A stretch of 64,000 nucleotides of DNA from Phlegmacium glaucopus (Eukaryota > Basidiomycota > Agaricomycetes > Agaricales > Cortinariaceae). Below are positions 34,750 through 47,760 of this stretch, piece after piece. Within the stretch, counting starts at the first letter, position 1. The number at the start of each line of letters is the position of its first letter. The position numbers were made by a program, and so were the translations under genes. The notes below the pieces were generated by a model, which was not told where the DNA came from, did not search any database, and saw nothing but the letters and a program-made list of their open reading frames with translations. The DNA lies in contig MU130621.1 of NCBI GenBank assembly GCA_015039465.1, positions 249,387 to 313,386 of the forward strand, given 5' to 3'.

Positions 34750-36370
34750 ATTGTAGAAGTATTCCAAATTCTCAGTATTGAGAACTTGGTCTTATACAAC
34801 CTGGGCCTGGGGCCCCAAAAAAAAGGGGTTGGCATTTATTCGTGCGGGTTTAGCCGGTCGGCTTCTGAACAGTCTTCGGATCTCGGACTTGGCACTGCGA
34901 AGGCAATTTTATTACCTTGCTGTAAAGCAAGGTTTCTCCGGGGTCTAAACTACACATTCGTTTTGTAATGTAACGACCTCATGAAGTAACACAAATAAAT
35001 ACGATACGATTTCATTCATGGCTAAACCTCTTAAAACCCCCGAAATGTTGAAACATTTTTTTGTACATGTTTGGTCTCCAGACCCAAAATAGTTACTACG
35101 CTTTCAAGCCCCTTCAACCCTTCGCGTACGATACAAAGCCATATGGGAAGGACCGCGGCCTGAACATTTCCTTGTGGTGGACGGAGAACAGATAGGCATG
35201 AAGTTTTCATGGCCTCTGTTTGAGAAGAGAGTGAATCCAAACTTTCCATTGTTTTATCGGAATAACTGTTGACACCAATGATGTTAATTGAGGATTTCGA
35301 ATACGACTGTGAGTACTCGTTACTTTTTTACAAAAATACCACCTTATAAACAAATACGCAGCTCAAGATAATGAAGACTGGACGAACGGGTACCCTATTT
35401 CAGATAATTACCAAACGGCGTTCGAATCCATCATCCACAAATGGCGTGCAACACCATTACCAGCTTTCGACGAGGCCGGGAATTTTATCAAGGTTCGAGA
35501 TCACGAATTTTCACTAAAGGGAGCGTTGGTACTGGTATATTTCCAGTTGAAACACTACGCGATCAGAGACAAAAATTCAAACGGAATTGCAGGAAACACA
35601 TTCACCGCCATCGCCACTCAACTAAAAATTCTCGAACGCGCAAAGCGCAACACATCCCCTTACAAAAGTCAACTATTGAAGGGCCTGGTCAAGGTCACCC
35701 ACAAAGCATAGGAACCAAGTAGAAGCTGTGAAGGGTTTTCATTCGGGCACAGCAGCAAAAGCAAAGGCATTCAAAGCCACTACTTCGGACGAGCCTGGAG
35801 GTAATGGCACGATGGCCACCAACATCCCGGAAGACACAGCCCATTCGAGCCTTACAAGTTTGAATACTTCCGAGAACCTAGGAGAATCTGGCCGGCCTTC
35901 AATCTCCAAAGCAGAAGGAAAGAAAAGAGCGATAGAGGATGACGAGGAAGCAACGGCGACCAAAGGCGAAGCAAGCTCTGTCAACTCCATCAAAAAAAAA
36001 GAAAGTCAACGAAATAAAATTGGTGAGTTAAACAGCAATTAGGGCCTATATAAAACTTTTAAGCAATTATAGTCCCCAGACCAAGGTGACATGAATAATG
36101 TTATATGACTACCGACAAAATATTGAGAGGATTAAGCGCTGCGGATATGAAGAGTACATATATTCAATTGATTTTCTTTCTTAACTCTTAAATTTATTGC
36201 GAAAAGAAAAAAAAAAGATTACTCAGCAAGGTATTTTGTCGACGAAGTCGACCGCTAGTTTTAAACTCAGCTGAAGTGCCGACATTTGTGGCTGCCAAAA
36301 CTTGCAAGGTTTTTCATTCCACCAAATCTCTTGAATTTGACCGGTGTAATCTACAGAGCCCTATGAATTC
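34750..36370 (+). pseudogene. broken gene fragment (copy B) split by an inserted segment
   Basis: The sequences near 34760-34935 and 36320-36365 together match the contiguous fragment at 14860-15040 in copy A. About 1.35 kb of unrelated sequence lies between the two halves. The left break is next to ACCTTGCTGTAAAGCAAGGT (34914-34933), and CAGCAAGGTA occurs near the right break (36225-36235), a possible pair of inverted ends. The fragment no longer encodes a continuous product. Confidence 0.55.
35278..35711 (+). CDS. small uncharacterised protein inside the inserted segment
   Basis: A first exon beginning ATGATG at 35278 (MMLIEDFEYD) joins across a GTGAGT..ACGCAG intron to an exon ending at the TAG at 35709-35711. 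The product is about 126 residues, with DWTNGYPISDNYQTAFE and ALVLVYFQLKHYAIRDK as the most protein-like parts. It is not recognised, though similar short proteins occur near transposons in agaricomycetes (recollection only). A lysine-rich, disordered-looking frame at 35728-36042 may be a further exon or a separate product. Confidence 0.45.
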
Positions 36371-36876
36371 AGTTAGAAAGCTTCCAGTCTACCGGAGGAG
36401 CACGAACAACCCCCATCCACCCACATCTGCATGTCCTAGATCAGTTTCAAAATAAGATATGTGGACAAGTGAGCTCCCCGTAAGATATCTGTTCAACACT
36501 TGATCTGACAGAACTCGGATCTGCCGTGCTGAAGGCAATGGCCCACTCAAACCAGTCTACATGCATAATTATCGAAACGATGTTGCATGTGTTTAACGCC
36601 AAGTTTCTGTACCCTAGAATGATCGGGAAACTTTCCAGCGGAACAAAAGGTACAGCAATGACAAAAACTTCCAATTTTTCTTGGAGAGTCTTGTAAAGGT
36701 TGAGGTTCTCTATCTAATTCCACATTTTCAAGGGGAACGGGGAACAATTTAGGACATTCAAGAAAGTTACTGATAGAATTTACGTACTGAAAAATTATTT
36801 GTTTGTCCAAGCCACCCTCTAGTGATCCATAAAATTTAAATTTAAATTGATAGTGACTACTATACAAATGAAATTT

Positions 36877-39800
36877 TCAAGTTGTGTTGGATACTGCGAG
36901 CAAGTTATCGGTTTCTAAGGCCGTCACTGGGGTCAGTTCATCGGAGGGATTACTAGCAAATACGGAGAGATCGCATGTCTTCGAGTCCGGGGAACGGCAT
37001 AGCCCTCCAACGAGAGCAATATATGTGTCAAGGAACTTTCTTGCCTTCTCCTCAGAGAATATATGGTTGTCGAATTGAAGAATGACACGACCAGTCTTGC
37101 CATATACATCGAGATGGAGCTCCTGAAGTTCGTCCTTGATATTCGACAGGGGGCGAAAGTTTTGCACCTGCATCCCCTCCATTCCAAGTTCCGAGATAGC
37201 GTCCAGGTTCATCCCATTGTAGGCAAACGAATGCCTAAAGTACCTTGGGCATCCAGAAGGATCTTCAATCTCGGGGTTGATATCCTCATAAATTACGTCG
37301 CTATTTTCAAGACTCTTGGATATATCTGTCTTGAGACCAGTCAGGTACTCCTGGAATGTTTGATTGGGATCAACGGTTGTCTTGATTGGTAGGAATGTAG
37401 TGAGAGGCCCAATGACGTTGGCTAGTTGAGCTGTGTTGCGCTGTGTGACAGCGGTACCCACAACCATCGTCTCTTGAGACGAATAATGGCATAAGAGGGT
37501 GTTGTAAACGGCAAAGAATCCTTCAGATGGAGTTGCGCCAACCTCATTCATGAGGCTATGACATAGGGCCAGCGTGCTAGCATCCACAATCGCCTCGATT
37601 TGGGTGAGATCTGATAGTGGTTCCTCCGACGGTGTCAAGGACAAAAGGTATATTGGTTGAACATCTTTGAGGGTCTCGTTCCAGAATTCGCGCTGTTGCG
37701 TTTGTATCTCGGCACGGTGGTCGGAGGTTTGGAAAAGCCAGTCACTGAAATCGGAAAAATGCATGTCTTGAGGATCGAGACTGTCGAGACCTTTGTAATA
37801 CAACATGAACAATTCGTGGAATATTAAGCCAAGGGAAGCTTGGTCCATTACGCTGTGAATACTCTGTTAGACCGGAGAAATGTATGGGAAGGAACGACAT
37901 ACATCTGGTGGGAGATGAAACTGATGCTCCACGCATCATTGCCAAGATTGAAGACAGTCGCTCTGAAAAGGGGTAGTTTTTCAAGCTTGAGATCCAATTC
38001 TTCGCACACGTCTAATGATATCTCGTATGCCTTTCGTTCCGCATTGGCCTCAGCCTTGAGGTCAACTACACTAATCTCGAAGTCCAGGAATGGATACACG
38101 CATTGCTCAAGCTTTCCTTGCCTGAAAAAGAAGGCAGTGCGGAGGGCGCCATGACGCTGAATGACTTCAGCGAATGCTTCGCGCATGCGAACGATATCTA
38201 TATCAGTAGGAGAACTGATTGTCATCAGTAATCCATGAGTTCCGTGCTGACCAGCATTTCCTTTTAGCTTTTTATTCTGGAGCTACATTTAACCTCTTCA
38301 GAATTAATATTTAAAAGAGAGGAGATAATACAAACGTGAGAAAGCCAAATGCGTGATTGCAGACGTGATGCATTCGTTGTAAAGGTTTCACCAAATGCAA
38401 TTTGTTTCACTAGGTTCGCTTGAGGAGCCGATATGTATTTGGCGTCAACGTCGTCTGGTCCTTCCAAAGCGGGGTGTCCAGCTTTTGAGCTAGCGGCGGC
38501 CATATCATCCAGGATTCCAATGTTCATAGATCCGAGAAGCTCCAGCTGGCCAACTTTGATACCAAAGTGGCCCGCCAGTTCCTTGCTGTAGCGGATAGCT
38601 TAAAGAAAGAATTGCAAGTGAGAAACGCAGCTTCCCACTGTAAGTAATCAACGAACCTCCAAGAGAATCCAATCCATAATCTTTCAAAGTAACGTCATTG
38701 GAAATTTGATCGATGCTCAAACCTAAAAGTTGTCCAAGTAAACTTGCTGGGGTTTCAATGGTGCCGTGTTCGTTGTCTGACTGTTTAACCAAAAACCGTG
38801 TCGGGAGTAAATGGTTGTATAGGAGGGGTTCACAAGTGGAGAACACCATAGGCACATGCTTCATAGCAATCGCTGGAACGTAATGCGAAATTTGCCGAAT
38901 GATAGAGTCAGCGATGAAATCGCAGGCCTGCGCAGTAGTGACCCCAATCTTCATGGCCATTTTGGAGCTCGAACGCCCTTTCGAAGACTGGAGCAAACGT
39001 TTAAACATTCCGGAATCAGAAATCGGAGGGAGAGAAATTGAGACCGTGTTTGGCAATGATTCAGCGATGCGATCCAGGTAGCTAAGTCGAAGAGAAATTG
39101 AGTACTTCTATCGGAAAAATAGCTGCGTATCACGTACAGTTGCGATGCACAATACGCTGATTGGCCTGCATTGCCAAAAACCGATCCAATAGTTGAGAAG
39201 AGGACGAGGAAGTCCAGCATAGCAGGATCGACAATGTTTAGAAGGGTTTCTAGTGCAATCACCTTAGAGAAGTAAACATCGTCGAAAGACTCCTGCTTCA
39301 TGCCAGAGAACATTCCATCACGAGGGACAACCGTCATGAGGAAAACTCCGCCAATGGGAGCCGTATTATTTGCATGAACCATGACATCTGTCATATCCTC
39401 AGCACTGCGCGCATCTGCAGCAATAACGTCCACTGATACGTCCATTACTTGAAGATGGCGGAGGTACACCTTGTCCATCTTGCCCAATGCCGCCGGACCA
39501 CGCCTACTGGTCAAAATGATATGACGAGCACCACGAGTCGCCATCCAAACCGAGATACGAACCCCGAGTTCACTTGAGCCGCCAACGAGAATATAACTTT
39601 TCCGTGGGTTGAATAATTGGCCAGATTTGATGTGAATAGACCTAGGGACATCGGGTGCAGCAATTAATACTTTGGATTTTGGTACGGCAGGGGGCGTTAA
39701 GCTGGATAGCTGTGAAACAGACGTAGATTGCGACTGGAGTTTGAAAGGAGTAGAGATATGGGCAGTCAATAGGTTTCCTAGACTCGATGCTATTTTGGAA

Positions 39801-42800
39801 GGGCAGCTCTTCACAAGCTTGGGGACGTCAATGACTCGAGTCATTGGAGCACCCGAAGGGATCTCGACTTGATCGACAGTATTGGATTTGTTGTGAATGT
39901 ATTGGCCCGTTGGCATCAGAAGGTCAAATATGGTCGCACTCATCGAGCTACCTAGGAGATTGAAAACAATGTCGAAACCACACAATTTATTCTCCGACAA
40001 CCAAGTTTGGAGAGCGGGGGTGGTGGCATTTACAGGCAATGAGGTGGCGATTGCTCGTTCATCCACATTGAGTTCATCGGAAAGTCGCTTTGCGTCGGCT
40101 GCTTTTGCTACGGTACAGAAGAATTTAGCGCCAAAGCGTTGACAAAGTTGCACAGCGCCAAAGCCAACATCTGAAAATACAGTGAGCCACAGGCCAGGCG
40201 GGGTAATTAGCGATAAACAAACTTACGTGTACTTGCGTCGTGAAGAAGAACGACAGAGGAACTCGATATCGGAGCATATTCTGCAAGTGCCAACCACGGA
40301 ACCAAAGCGATGACAGGCAGAGCGACAGCATCGCTGTCTGACACATCGTTAGGAAGCACTGTAGTCGAATTCTCATCTAAAACAACAATATCCGTGATGG
40401 GATGCTTTGCGATTCCGACAACCTTGGGTAAATACAATCAGGTGCTTGAAGACAGCGTTGAAGGGTAAGAAGACTTAACGTACTTTACTCGTTGTGGAAA
40501 GACTTTTCACTTCCTCTCCGATATGAGAAACTTTCCCAATGAAAGCTACTAATGGCTTGTCCGCTGAGATGCTATCTATGCCGAAAACATCAACTGATAC
40601 TTGAACATCCGTGGGTTTGGTACTTGGCGGGAAATATGCAGAGATTTGACCTTTTTCGAAGGGAGACTCGATCGCGACACCAGGGGCGAGACTGGCCTGG
40701 GTGGCTGTAGGGTGATATACGAGTCTGCGTACAAAAATAGCTCCAGCGCGAGTGTATTTCAAGTGTTGTTCAAGAAGCGAAGGGATCTGACGAAGGGTTT
40801 CCACAATGTCTTCTCTATCCTCCAGGCTCAGCGACTTATCCTCAAATAACAGAGAGCGAACAGTGAAATTGGGTGATTCGGCGATGATGCAAGCTGCGAT
40901 ACCCAACGCGCCGATGCCTATAGCGTCATCATCTCCGAGAATCCAAATTTCTGAGTTTGCAACGGACTGATTGACGATTTCGACTAGCTCTGCTTCAGAG
41001 CCACGTGAGAAGTGATATATGACAACCTCGGGTACTGAATCCTCTTCCGATGGGACGACGCGAGGCGGACGGGAGCGAACTAGGATGAGAGCTTCGCCAG
41101 TAGCCAAGTTCGCGACTGAAATGTCAAGCTCAGGGATCTGCTGGAAAGCTGGGAGCGTCAGGGCTTGTTCGTCCTCAGGCTTCTCTGAGTCAGCCGAAGT
41201 TGATTCTAAATTACGCATTAACCAAATCAGACAACATTTGCTGATCGCGAATATGAACAACTTACGATACAGCAAAACAAGAACTCCACAGGGAGCCAAA
41301 TATTGAAGGAGTGTTTCAACATCTGAAGCCGAAATTGAGGCGTCGATCACTTGGAACAGGATATCGAAGCTATGATATTTGTTATTATCACCAATCAATA
41401 ACGAGTATTGCATGAGTCACCTGCTAAAAATCATAGCATATTCACCGAAATTGGGATCCAGTTCGGCTTGTCTAGCACGGGCTATGGCTCGTGCAATCGC
41501 TTCTTCGTCTTCGGGGGATACGCCAGAATTGGTCTGCGTGGAATCCGGTCTAGCGCGGTTCATGGCTCGTGCCTTCGCTTCTGCGTCTTCAAGGGATATA
41601 CCATCATTAGTATGCGTGGGGTCCAAAACGAAGGGTCTAGCGCGGGGATATGACATGGCCCGTGCCTTTTCATCTGCATCTTCGGGAGACACTCCGGTTA
41701 GGAAGTAATCTACGAGAAGCTTGTTGCTAGGTATAGCGACGAGAGATTCATTGACAGCGTTTGCAACTACCGAAGATATATCCAAATCAAGAACCCGAAC
41801 AACATGCCGGCCAGCAGCCGTAGCATTGTCTATGAGGGCGTCAAAGACCTGACGAACATAGGAGGGTGTGGCAAGATCTTCAGTTGATGGGAGAGTAAGA
41901 CCTGCAGAGGGAAACAATTTCGGTTGCCAAATCGTCGTAAAGCACTCCTCCATATCGAATTGCTCCTGTGGGGCAACCGCACATTCCATTCCGTCGATAG
42001 TGAGGATAATCCGCGACTCTGAATTAGCAACGATGAGATTGGATCTGCAAGGACCACTGGGGGTCCAAGTACTGATGGTAAGGTAGGTCCAAATGGTACC
42101 CTGCAAGTCAAAGTCAAGATCACTGTTGTCGCCTTTGTCCCATCGAGTGATCTCATCAATCTTCACTGGTAAGAGTGTTTCAGTGAAGTCAAATGATTTA
42201 GTATCCATGTCGATGAACGCTGCCAAGGTCGAGTGCATGATGCTGTCTAGAATGCTTGGATGAATGACATAACCGTTGTCGTGTATGTTACTGTCATTTT
42301 CGGGGATTTCGAGCTTGATGAGGTATGCCAATCCACCCCAGCTGTTATCGTCAGGCAGTTCGTGGATCTGCTTAATATAACTAGAGAAATTGTCTTGGTA
42401 TCCATATATCGATGGGATGGCTTGGTAAAACTCTTCCCCCGTGATGGAGCACCGGGAGAGGGCAAGCTTCGAATCAACATCAAAGCTTATGGGCTCATCG
42501 GGATCGAATTGGGGATTATGGGTCAAGAAAGCGCCAGTGGCATAGATCGTGTCGAGTTTGATATGTCCGTTGTCAAAAGCGAGCGACGTCGCGACTCGGA
42601 ACTCCCATTCTTTGCCGTCGTTTAGGCAGCCAACATGACCAGGATCGGTTCCGTGCGCACCGAGCATGAGCGGACGAAGGATCTTGGTGTCCTTCACAAC
42701 CATAGCGCCATTCTCAAGAATGCTCTCGATATACCTGATGCACATTAAAATCAACGTTTCAAAATTGACGTGAACGAACTTACCCCGAGGCAGGGAATAT

Positions 42801-45800
42801 CGGCCGATCGAATATGACATGTCCAGCCAGATCCGGATGAGTGTCAGAGTTCAAGCGGAACGCCGTGCTAGCTAGTGGTCTGCGTTTTTCTCGAAGACGC
42901 ATCGAGCGATCGGCTGCCGATTCCGACCAGCATTTCGAGCGATTATAAGGATACTCTGGTAATTCACATTGAATGAAATCTTGTCGTCCGTCCGAAGTAG
43001 CACAGAGCTTAGCAAGATTAATGGATTTGAAACCCGCACTCAAAAGGCTACCAATTCCCTCGAGGAATTGGTGATACTCCCCAGTGTTGTTCGCAGGTGT
43101 CTTTGGATTAGGTCGACGGACAAGACTGAAGGCTTTTCCACCACAATGATTGATATAAGCCTGAAGGACAGGATGGGGTGAAATCTCAAGGAATACGACG
43201 CCTTCAGGCCCTCTTTCCTTTACGATATCGTCGACGGGTTTACCGAACAACACCGGCTGACGGATGTTATCCCAGCAGTAGTCTTCATCCATTTCACGAT
43301 GCAGCCAGCCTGCATCGACAGTAGACATGGTACGAACCACAGGTGTGCCCATGCCGTCCGTAAACGCAAGCTTTACCAGCGTCCTGAATTCTTGCTCGCA
43401 CAAGTCCATTAAAGGTGTGTGGAAAGCGCAAGTCACCTTCAACTTCGCTACGAAGGTCCCCCTTTCTTGAGCAAGCGAAACAAGCATGTCGATGAGCTTA
43501 TTATCGCCAGCGACGGTGACATCCTGAGGTGAGTTGATGGCAGCGATCCAAAGGCCATCGTCGGCTTGTGCATCTGCCAAGACGTGTTTTATCATATACT
43601 TCGCCCTGTGGTAGCAAGCGCCGAGGGCTATCATGCTGCCGTTGCCACTGACTGTTGCCATTGCGGTCGCGCGTGCTGCAGCGATTCCTACTGCGGTCTT
43701 CTTACTGTAGTTGCCCGATGCATAGCCCATGGCAATTTCTCCGATGCTTTTGAAAGTGGCAGATCATTATGTTATGGTCTCCGAGTTAGGGATGGATATA
43801 CTCACCTATGGCCGATGGTGCAGGCGTATTCGATTCCAAGGCTCTTGATAAGGTCGACTAAAGCAAGCTGCATGAACACAATTGAATAGACGACATCTTC
43901 AATAGGCCAAACATCCTTTTCAGGAAGCTTTGCTTGCTCTCCAGGAACAAAAAGACCAGTCCGCTCCAAAAACGATTCTTTCCCGTAAGTTCCGACCAAA
44001 ATCTCATCGCAGTCTTTCACAGACGATAGAAAGACGGGGTATGCCGCACAAAGCTCTCGTCCCATTGCAATGTGTTGCGGTCCCTGCCCAGAGAAAACAA
44101 GGCATAGGATGGGGTTTGCATCTGCGTTAACAACAGCTGGCTGAGAGAAGTTAAGGTCGGGTGATAGTGCAGGGCCCACTGCGAAGGAACGAGCAGGACA
44201 CGAACGAGACTTGCGGGCAAGATCGTATGTCAGTGAACGCAGAACTCGGTCGTCTGTAGTGTCTTGGTAAGATTTCGTGAGGGCATCCTTCCAGGGCAGA
44301 ACGGTTGGTCCATTGAGGGCCGTGACGACGAAAAGGTATAATGGTTTATTAGAGATGGTCTGCGGGGACTCGATAATTGCTAACGTGGTGGTAGTGTTCA
44401 CCGTTTCAAGGGCCTCAAGAACCACGTGCGAGTTTGATCCGCCAATTCCGGAAGAAGAAACGGAAGCAATCCATTTCCCGTCTGGAGCTGCCTGTTCTGG
44501 TGTGATTTGCTCCAACTGATTTTCAAAATATAAACCATGACATTCAACAATAATGAAGGCGAATTACACACCTCGGTTTGAACCCTCATTAACCACTTCT
44601 TGAAGTCGATTTTCGGATTGGGGTTGTTGAAGCGGATATTCGGGATTATCTCTTTGTGCTTCAGCATGAGCGAAACTTTGATCAGACTCGCTAGAAAACT
44701 ACATCCTTCAGTATGGCCAATGTTTGATTTTACACTGCCTATTCTGTAAAGATAGGTTTAGCGAGAAAACCGCTTGGTGGAGACTGATTCTCAGTATCTT
44801 ACCTCAAAACTCTGTCTGACTCGCGTTCTTCTGAAAAGACCTGGCCAACAATGTTTGCTTCAATAGGATCACCAACAGGGGTGCCTGTAGCATGTAACTC
44901 GACAAAAAATGCTTCGCTTGGTTTCCTGTTGGCTTGGGCGTATGCTTGTCTGATCGTCTCTGCTTGCATACTGGCCTTGGGCATAGTCAAACTAACTCCC
45001 TTTCCGTTGGAGTTGATCCCACTACCCGTAATGACGGAATAGACAGTGTCACCATCTACAAGTGCTTTATCAAGTCGTTTGATCATGATTGCTCCAAATC
45101 CTTCAGCCCTTGGGATCAAGGTAAGAACTTGGAATGCGGTAGATCGTGAACGAGAATGTATATGTACCTGGCATATCCATCTGCCGCTGCATCGAAAGAT
45201 TTTGAGGAACCCGTAGGAGACAAAATTCCCGTTTTCGAAAACATCACGTTGTGTACTGGTTGAGCTATGACATTCCCGCCTATCAAAATTAGGGAGTTAG
45301 CCACTCTATTATTCATACAACATTTAATCGCACTGCACCGATGATTAGAGCCTGGTCAATCTCTCCAAGTTGAATAGCATTCATAGCCATGTGCATAGCT
45401 GTCGCGGAAGACGAGCAAGCTAATCATTTAATGAATTAATGTGAGGTCAAGTACTCGTTCTAACAGAATCTAAGTTCTAACTTTGATATTTTACTTACCA
45501 GTATCTACTATCAAAGAGGGCCCACGCAAGTCAAAAGTGAATGACACCCGGTTGGATCGAAGCGAAATGCATTTTCCTAGTCCCTGGTAACTGCTAACTT
45601 CATAGCGATCGCCGTTTCCCAGCTCAGAGGCTGATATCAAAAGTTGTCCTATGTAGACACCGGTGTTAGAACCTCTGTAGTCGATTCCCGAGTCTAAAAG
45701 AGCCTATGGAGAGGGATGGGCAAGAAGACAATACGAAATAGGACAGCACCAACCAGATGAGCGACTTCGAGAATAAGGCGCGAAGATGGATCTAGTTGTT

Positions 45801-46164
45801 GTGCTTCCTTCATCGATATTCCGAACTCGCGAGTGTCGAACTGATCGATATCTTTGATAAACCCGCACATAGAGGTGTTATACTTTCCTGGTTCGTCCGG
45901 GCGGTCTACATCATATTTGAGTCAAAGTCGAGAAACGAGTGAAACTTGGCGTACTACTTCCCCATTCCCTATGATCCCATCTATCAGGAGGAGGTTCAGA
46001 CATTCCGTCGCCCTACAATCAGGTTAAAGATGAGCATTTGTGCCAAATAATACCTGGATGCTTGCTTTGTTGCGAAGAAATTCATAAAATAATTCCTTTG
46101 TATCGGAACCCCCAGGAAGCCTACATCCTATACCGACAATCGCGACAGGAAACTGGGCAGACAT
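36877..46164 (-). CDS. highly reducing polyketide synthase (KS-AT-DH-MT*-ER-KR-ACP-CON)
   Basis: Start ATG at 46164 ([19 protein letters not shown]), stop at 36877-36879, many short introns, roughly 2,700 residues. KS (46164-44440) has the active cysteine in DTACSSS and histidines in ELHATGT and NIGHTEG. AT (about 44120-42980) has GQGPQH, GHSIGE and CAFHTP. DH (about 42855-42000) keeps the histidine in [15 protein letters not shown] and the aspartate in HPSILDS. The methyltransferase region is reduced and replaced by acidic repeats (41460-41710), with no SAM-binding glycine motif. ER (about 40740-39830) is recognisable but its nucleotide-binding loop reads HDASTRDVGFG. KR (39640-38950) has VGGSSELG and [12 protein letters not shown] has GLDSL near 38670. 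The CON domain (38270-36877) reads HQIVMDQ where HHxxxDG is expected. It should build a reduced, probably unmethylated polyketide; there is no release domain. Confidence 0.9.
41460..41710 (-). repeat. three acidic tandem repeats inside the PKS
   Basis: Three imperfect units of 26-31 residues, starting [28 protein letters not shown] and [14 protein letters not shown], lie between DH and ER. They fall where the methyltransferase domain would be in related synthases. Confidence 0.85.
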
Positions 46165-47760
46165 CGTTTCCAATAAGTTGCAGCGCAACCGGAGCAGATG
46201 CTCTAGATTATAAAAGGCAACAGAGCTGTCGATACGGCAAGTCCTATACGCCGAGGGACTCTGGATAAGATAAACGAATCACGAGGACCACTGACCAGGT
46301 ACTTGGTAACTGGTTGACAGTGAACAGCGGAAGGGTTTGAAGAAAATGAACCACCAGGTGACACTGACGTCCAGGGTTTGACGCCATACTATTATTAACA
46401 TATACAGATATTCACGCCGCCTCGTTTTCTCCTGGATATGGTGAGTCAGAGACAAAAGAATCATCGAAAATAAGTTGTGCGGTTGGAGAAAAAACAACCT
46501 TTGAATTTCAATCTGGAAAACATTCTCAATTCTCTTGTATCAACTTGTTGTATGTTATAAATGCAACAGTTTTACCTCATTACGAAGTGCTCTCTATCCC
46601 AGCCAGGCCCTTCGTTTTCAATGGGATACCCCGGTCCCCGAGTTTCCCACTGCGATAGACGCAGGGTCGTGCTGAAACTTGCGATTGCGTAATTGATGGT
46701 CAGATGGCTGTCACTGCCACCTGCTAATATTAGTACTATATTGAGTTCTTTTTGTAATCTTATTTCCCACTTAATGTCGGACTGCACCGTGATGCTACTC
46801 TAGTTGTCTTTAAGTATGTATGTAAATCTATCCGTATGAACGAGGAACGGCCTTCTGAGGAGATGCACGAGAATATAACTTGTGGGTGAGGGCCATCGCT
46901 CCGCGTGGCATATACAAGTTCCTTCAAATGAAATTATACTGGTATTTTTATAGCGTCTTCGTGAGCGTTGAGTTTCTTAAAGAGGCCAGGGATTGACATT
47001 GTTTTCGCGCGGCAAACAAGGCCATCACCATCAACACGTGCAATCACGGAAGTTACCGGCAAGTCTTGCGTTACCCTTTGAAAGCCGCATCCGCTTATAA
47101 GAACGAGCCCTAGGCTAAAGAGTCGTAACTTAGTTCTTAGCGCCTGATTTTCATACCACTAGCAGGCACTTAGAAATGCAGCGCCAAGTTCCGTTCAAAC
47201 TACGGATAATCCAATCAGAAGCTGGTATTTGAGAGCATAAATTTACCACCGCGAGTTTCTCTGCCAAAATCTATGTTCATCAGGATTCATATAGTGCGGC
47301 TGACCGTTCACGGCGAAATGTAGGTACTAATAATAGTATACGATTAATTATTCAAGTCTTTATTCGTTCCTGGTATCAGACACTGCCATATTTATACACC
47401 ATAATGCTTTCACCCCCGATGGCTATCCATGGCAGGTAATAACAGTCAATTATCATTGTTTATGTTTGCCCCCGGCGAGTGTAAACTTCCGGTAGTACTA
47501 AAACAAGAGAATAATTCTTGACATGAGAACAGCTATTTGAAATCCATGCGAGTTGTTCTGCCACTTCCATAGTCACCAGACAATCCGGATCACTGCTGAC
47601 ACTAGAGCATAATTGCAACTTATGGATTGCTTGTTATCAGCCAATCAGAACGCTGGAATCCAGAATGAAATGTCAGTTGCATCAATACTTAGTATGATGT
47701 ACTGGCATAAATACTGCAGGATAGCCAACTGTAACTGCCAGTGTAAGACTCATAACACCA
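46165..47760. other. PKS upstream region and intergenic space
   Basis: Homology to copy A continues upstream of the PKS start to about 46490 (copy A about 5811-6405). The upstream region was therefore included in the duplication. Beyond this no gene is seen. A TATA-like word (GGCATAAATACTGCAGG) is at 47703-47719. Confidence 0.5.
47703..47719 (+). promoter_or_regulatory. TATA-like core promoter word
   Basis: GGCATAAATACTGCAGG lies about 45-60 bp upstream of the ATG at 47761 and is conserved upstream of the paralogue at 15221. Confidence 0.5.
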
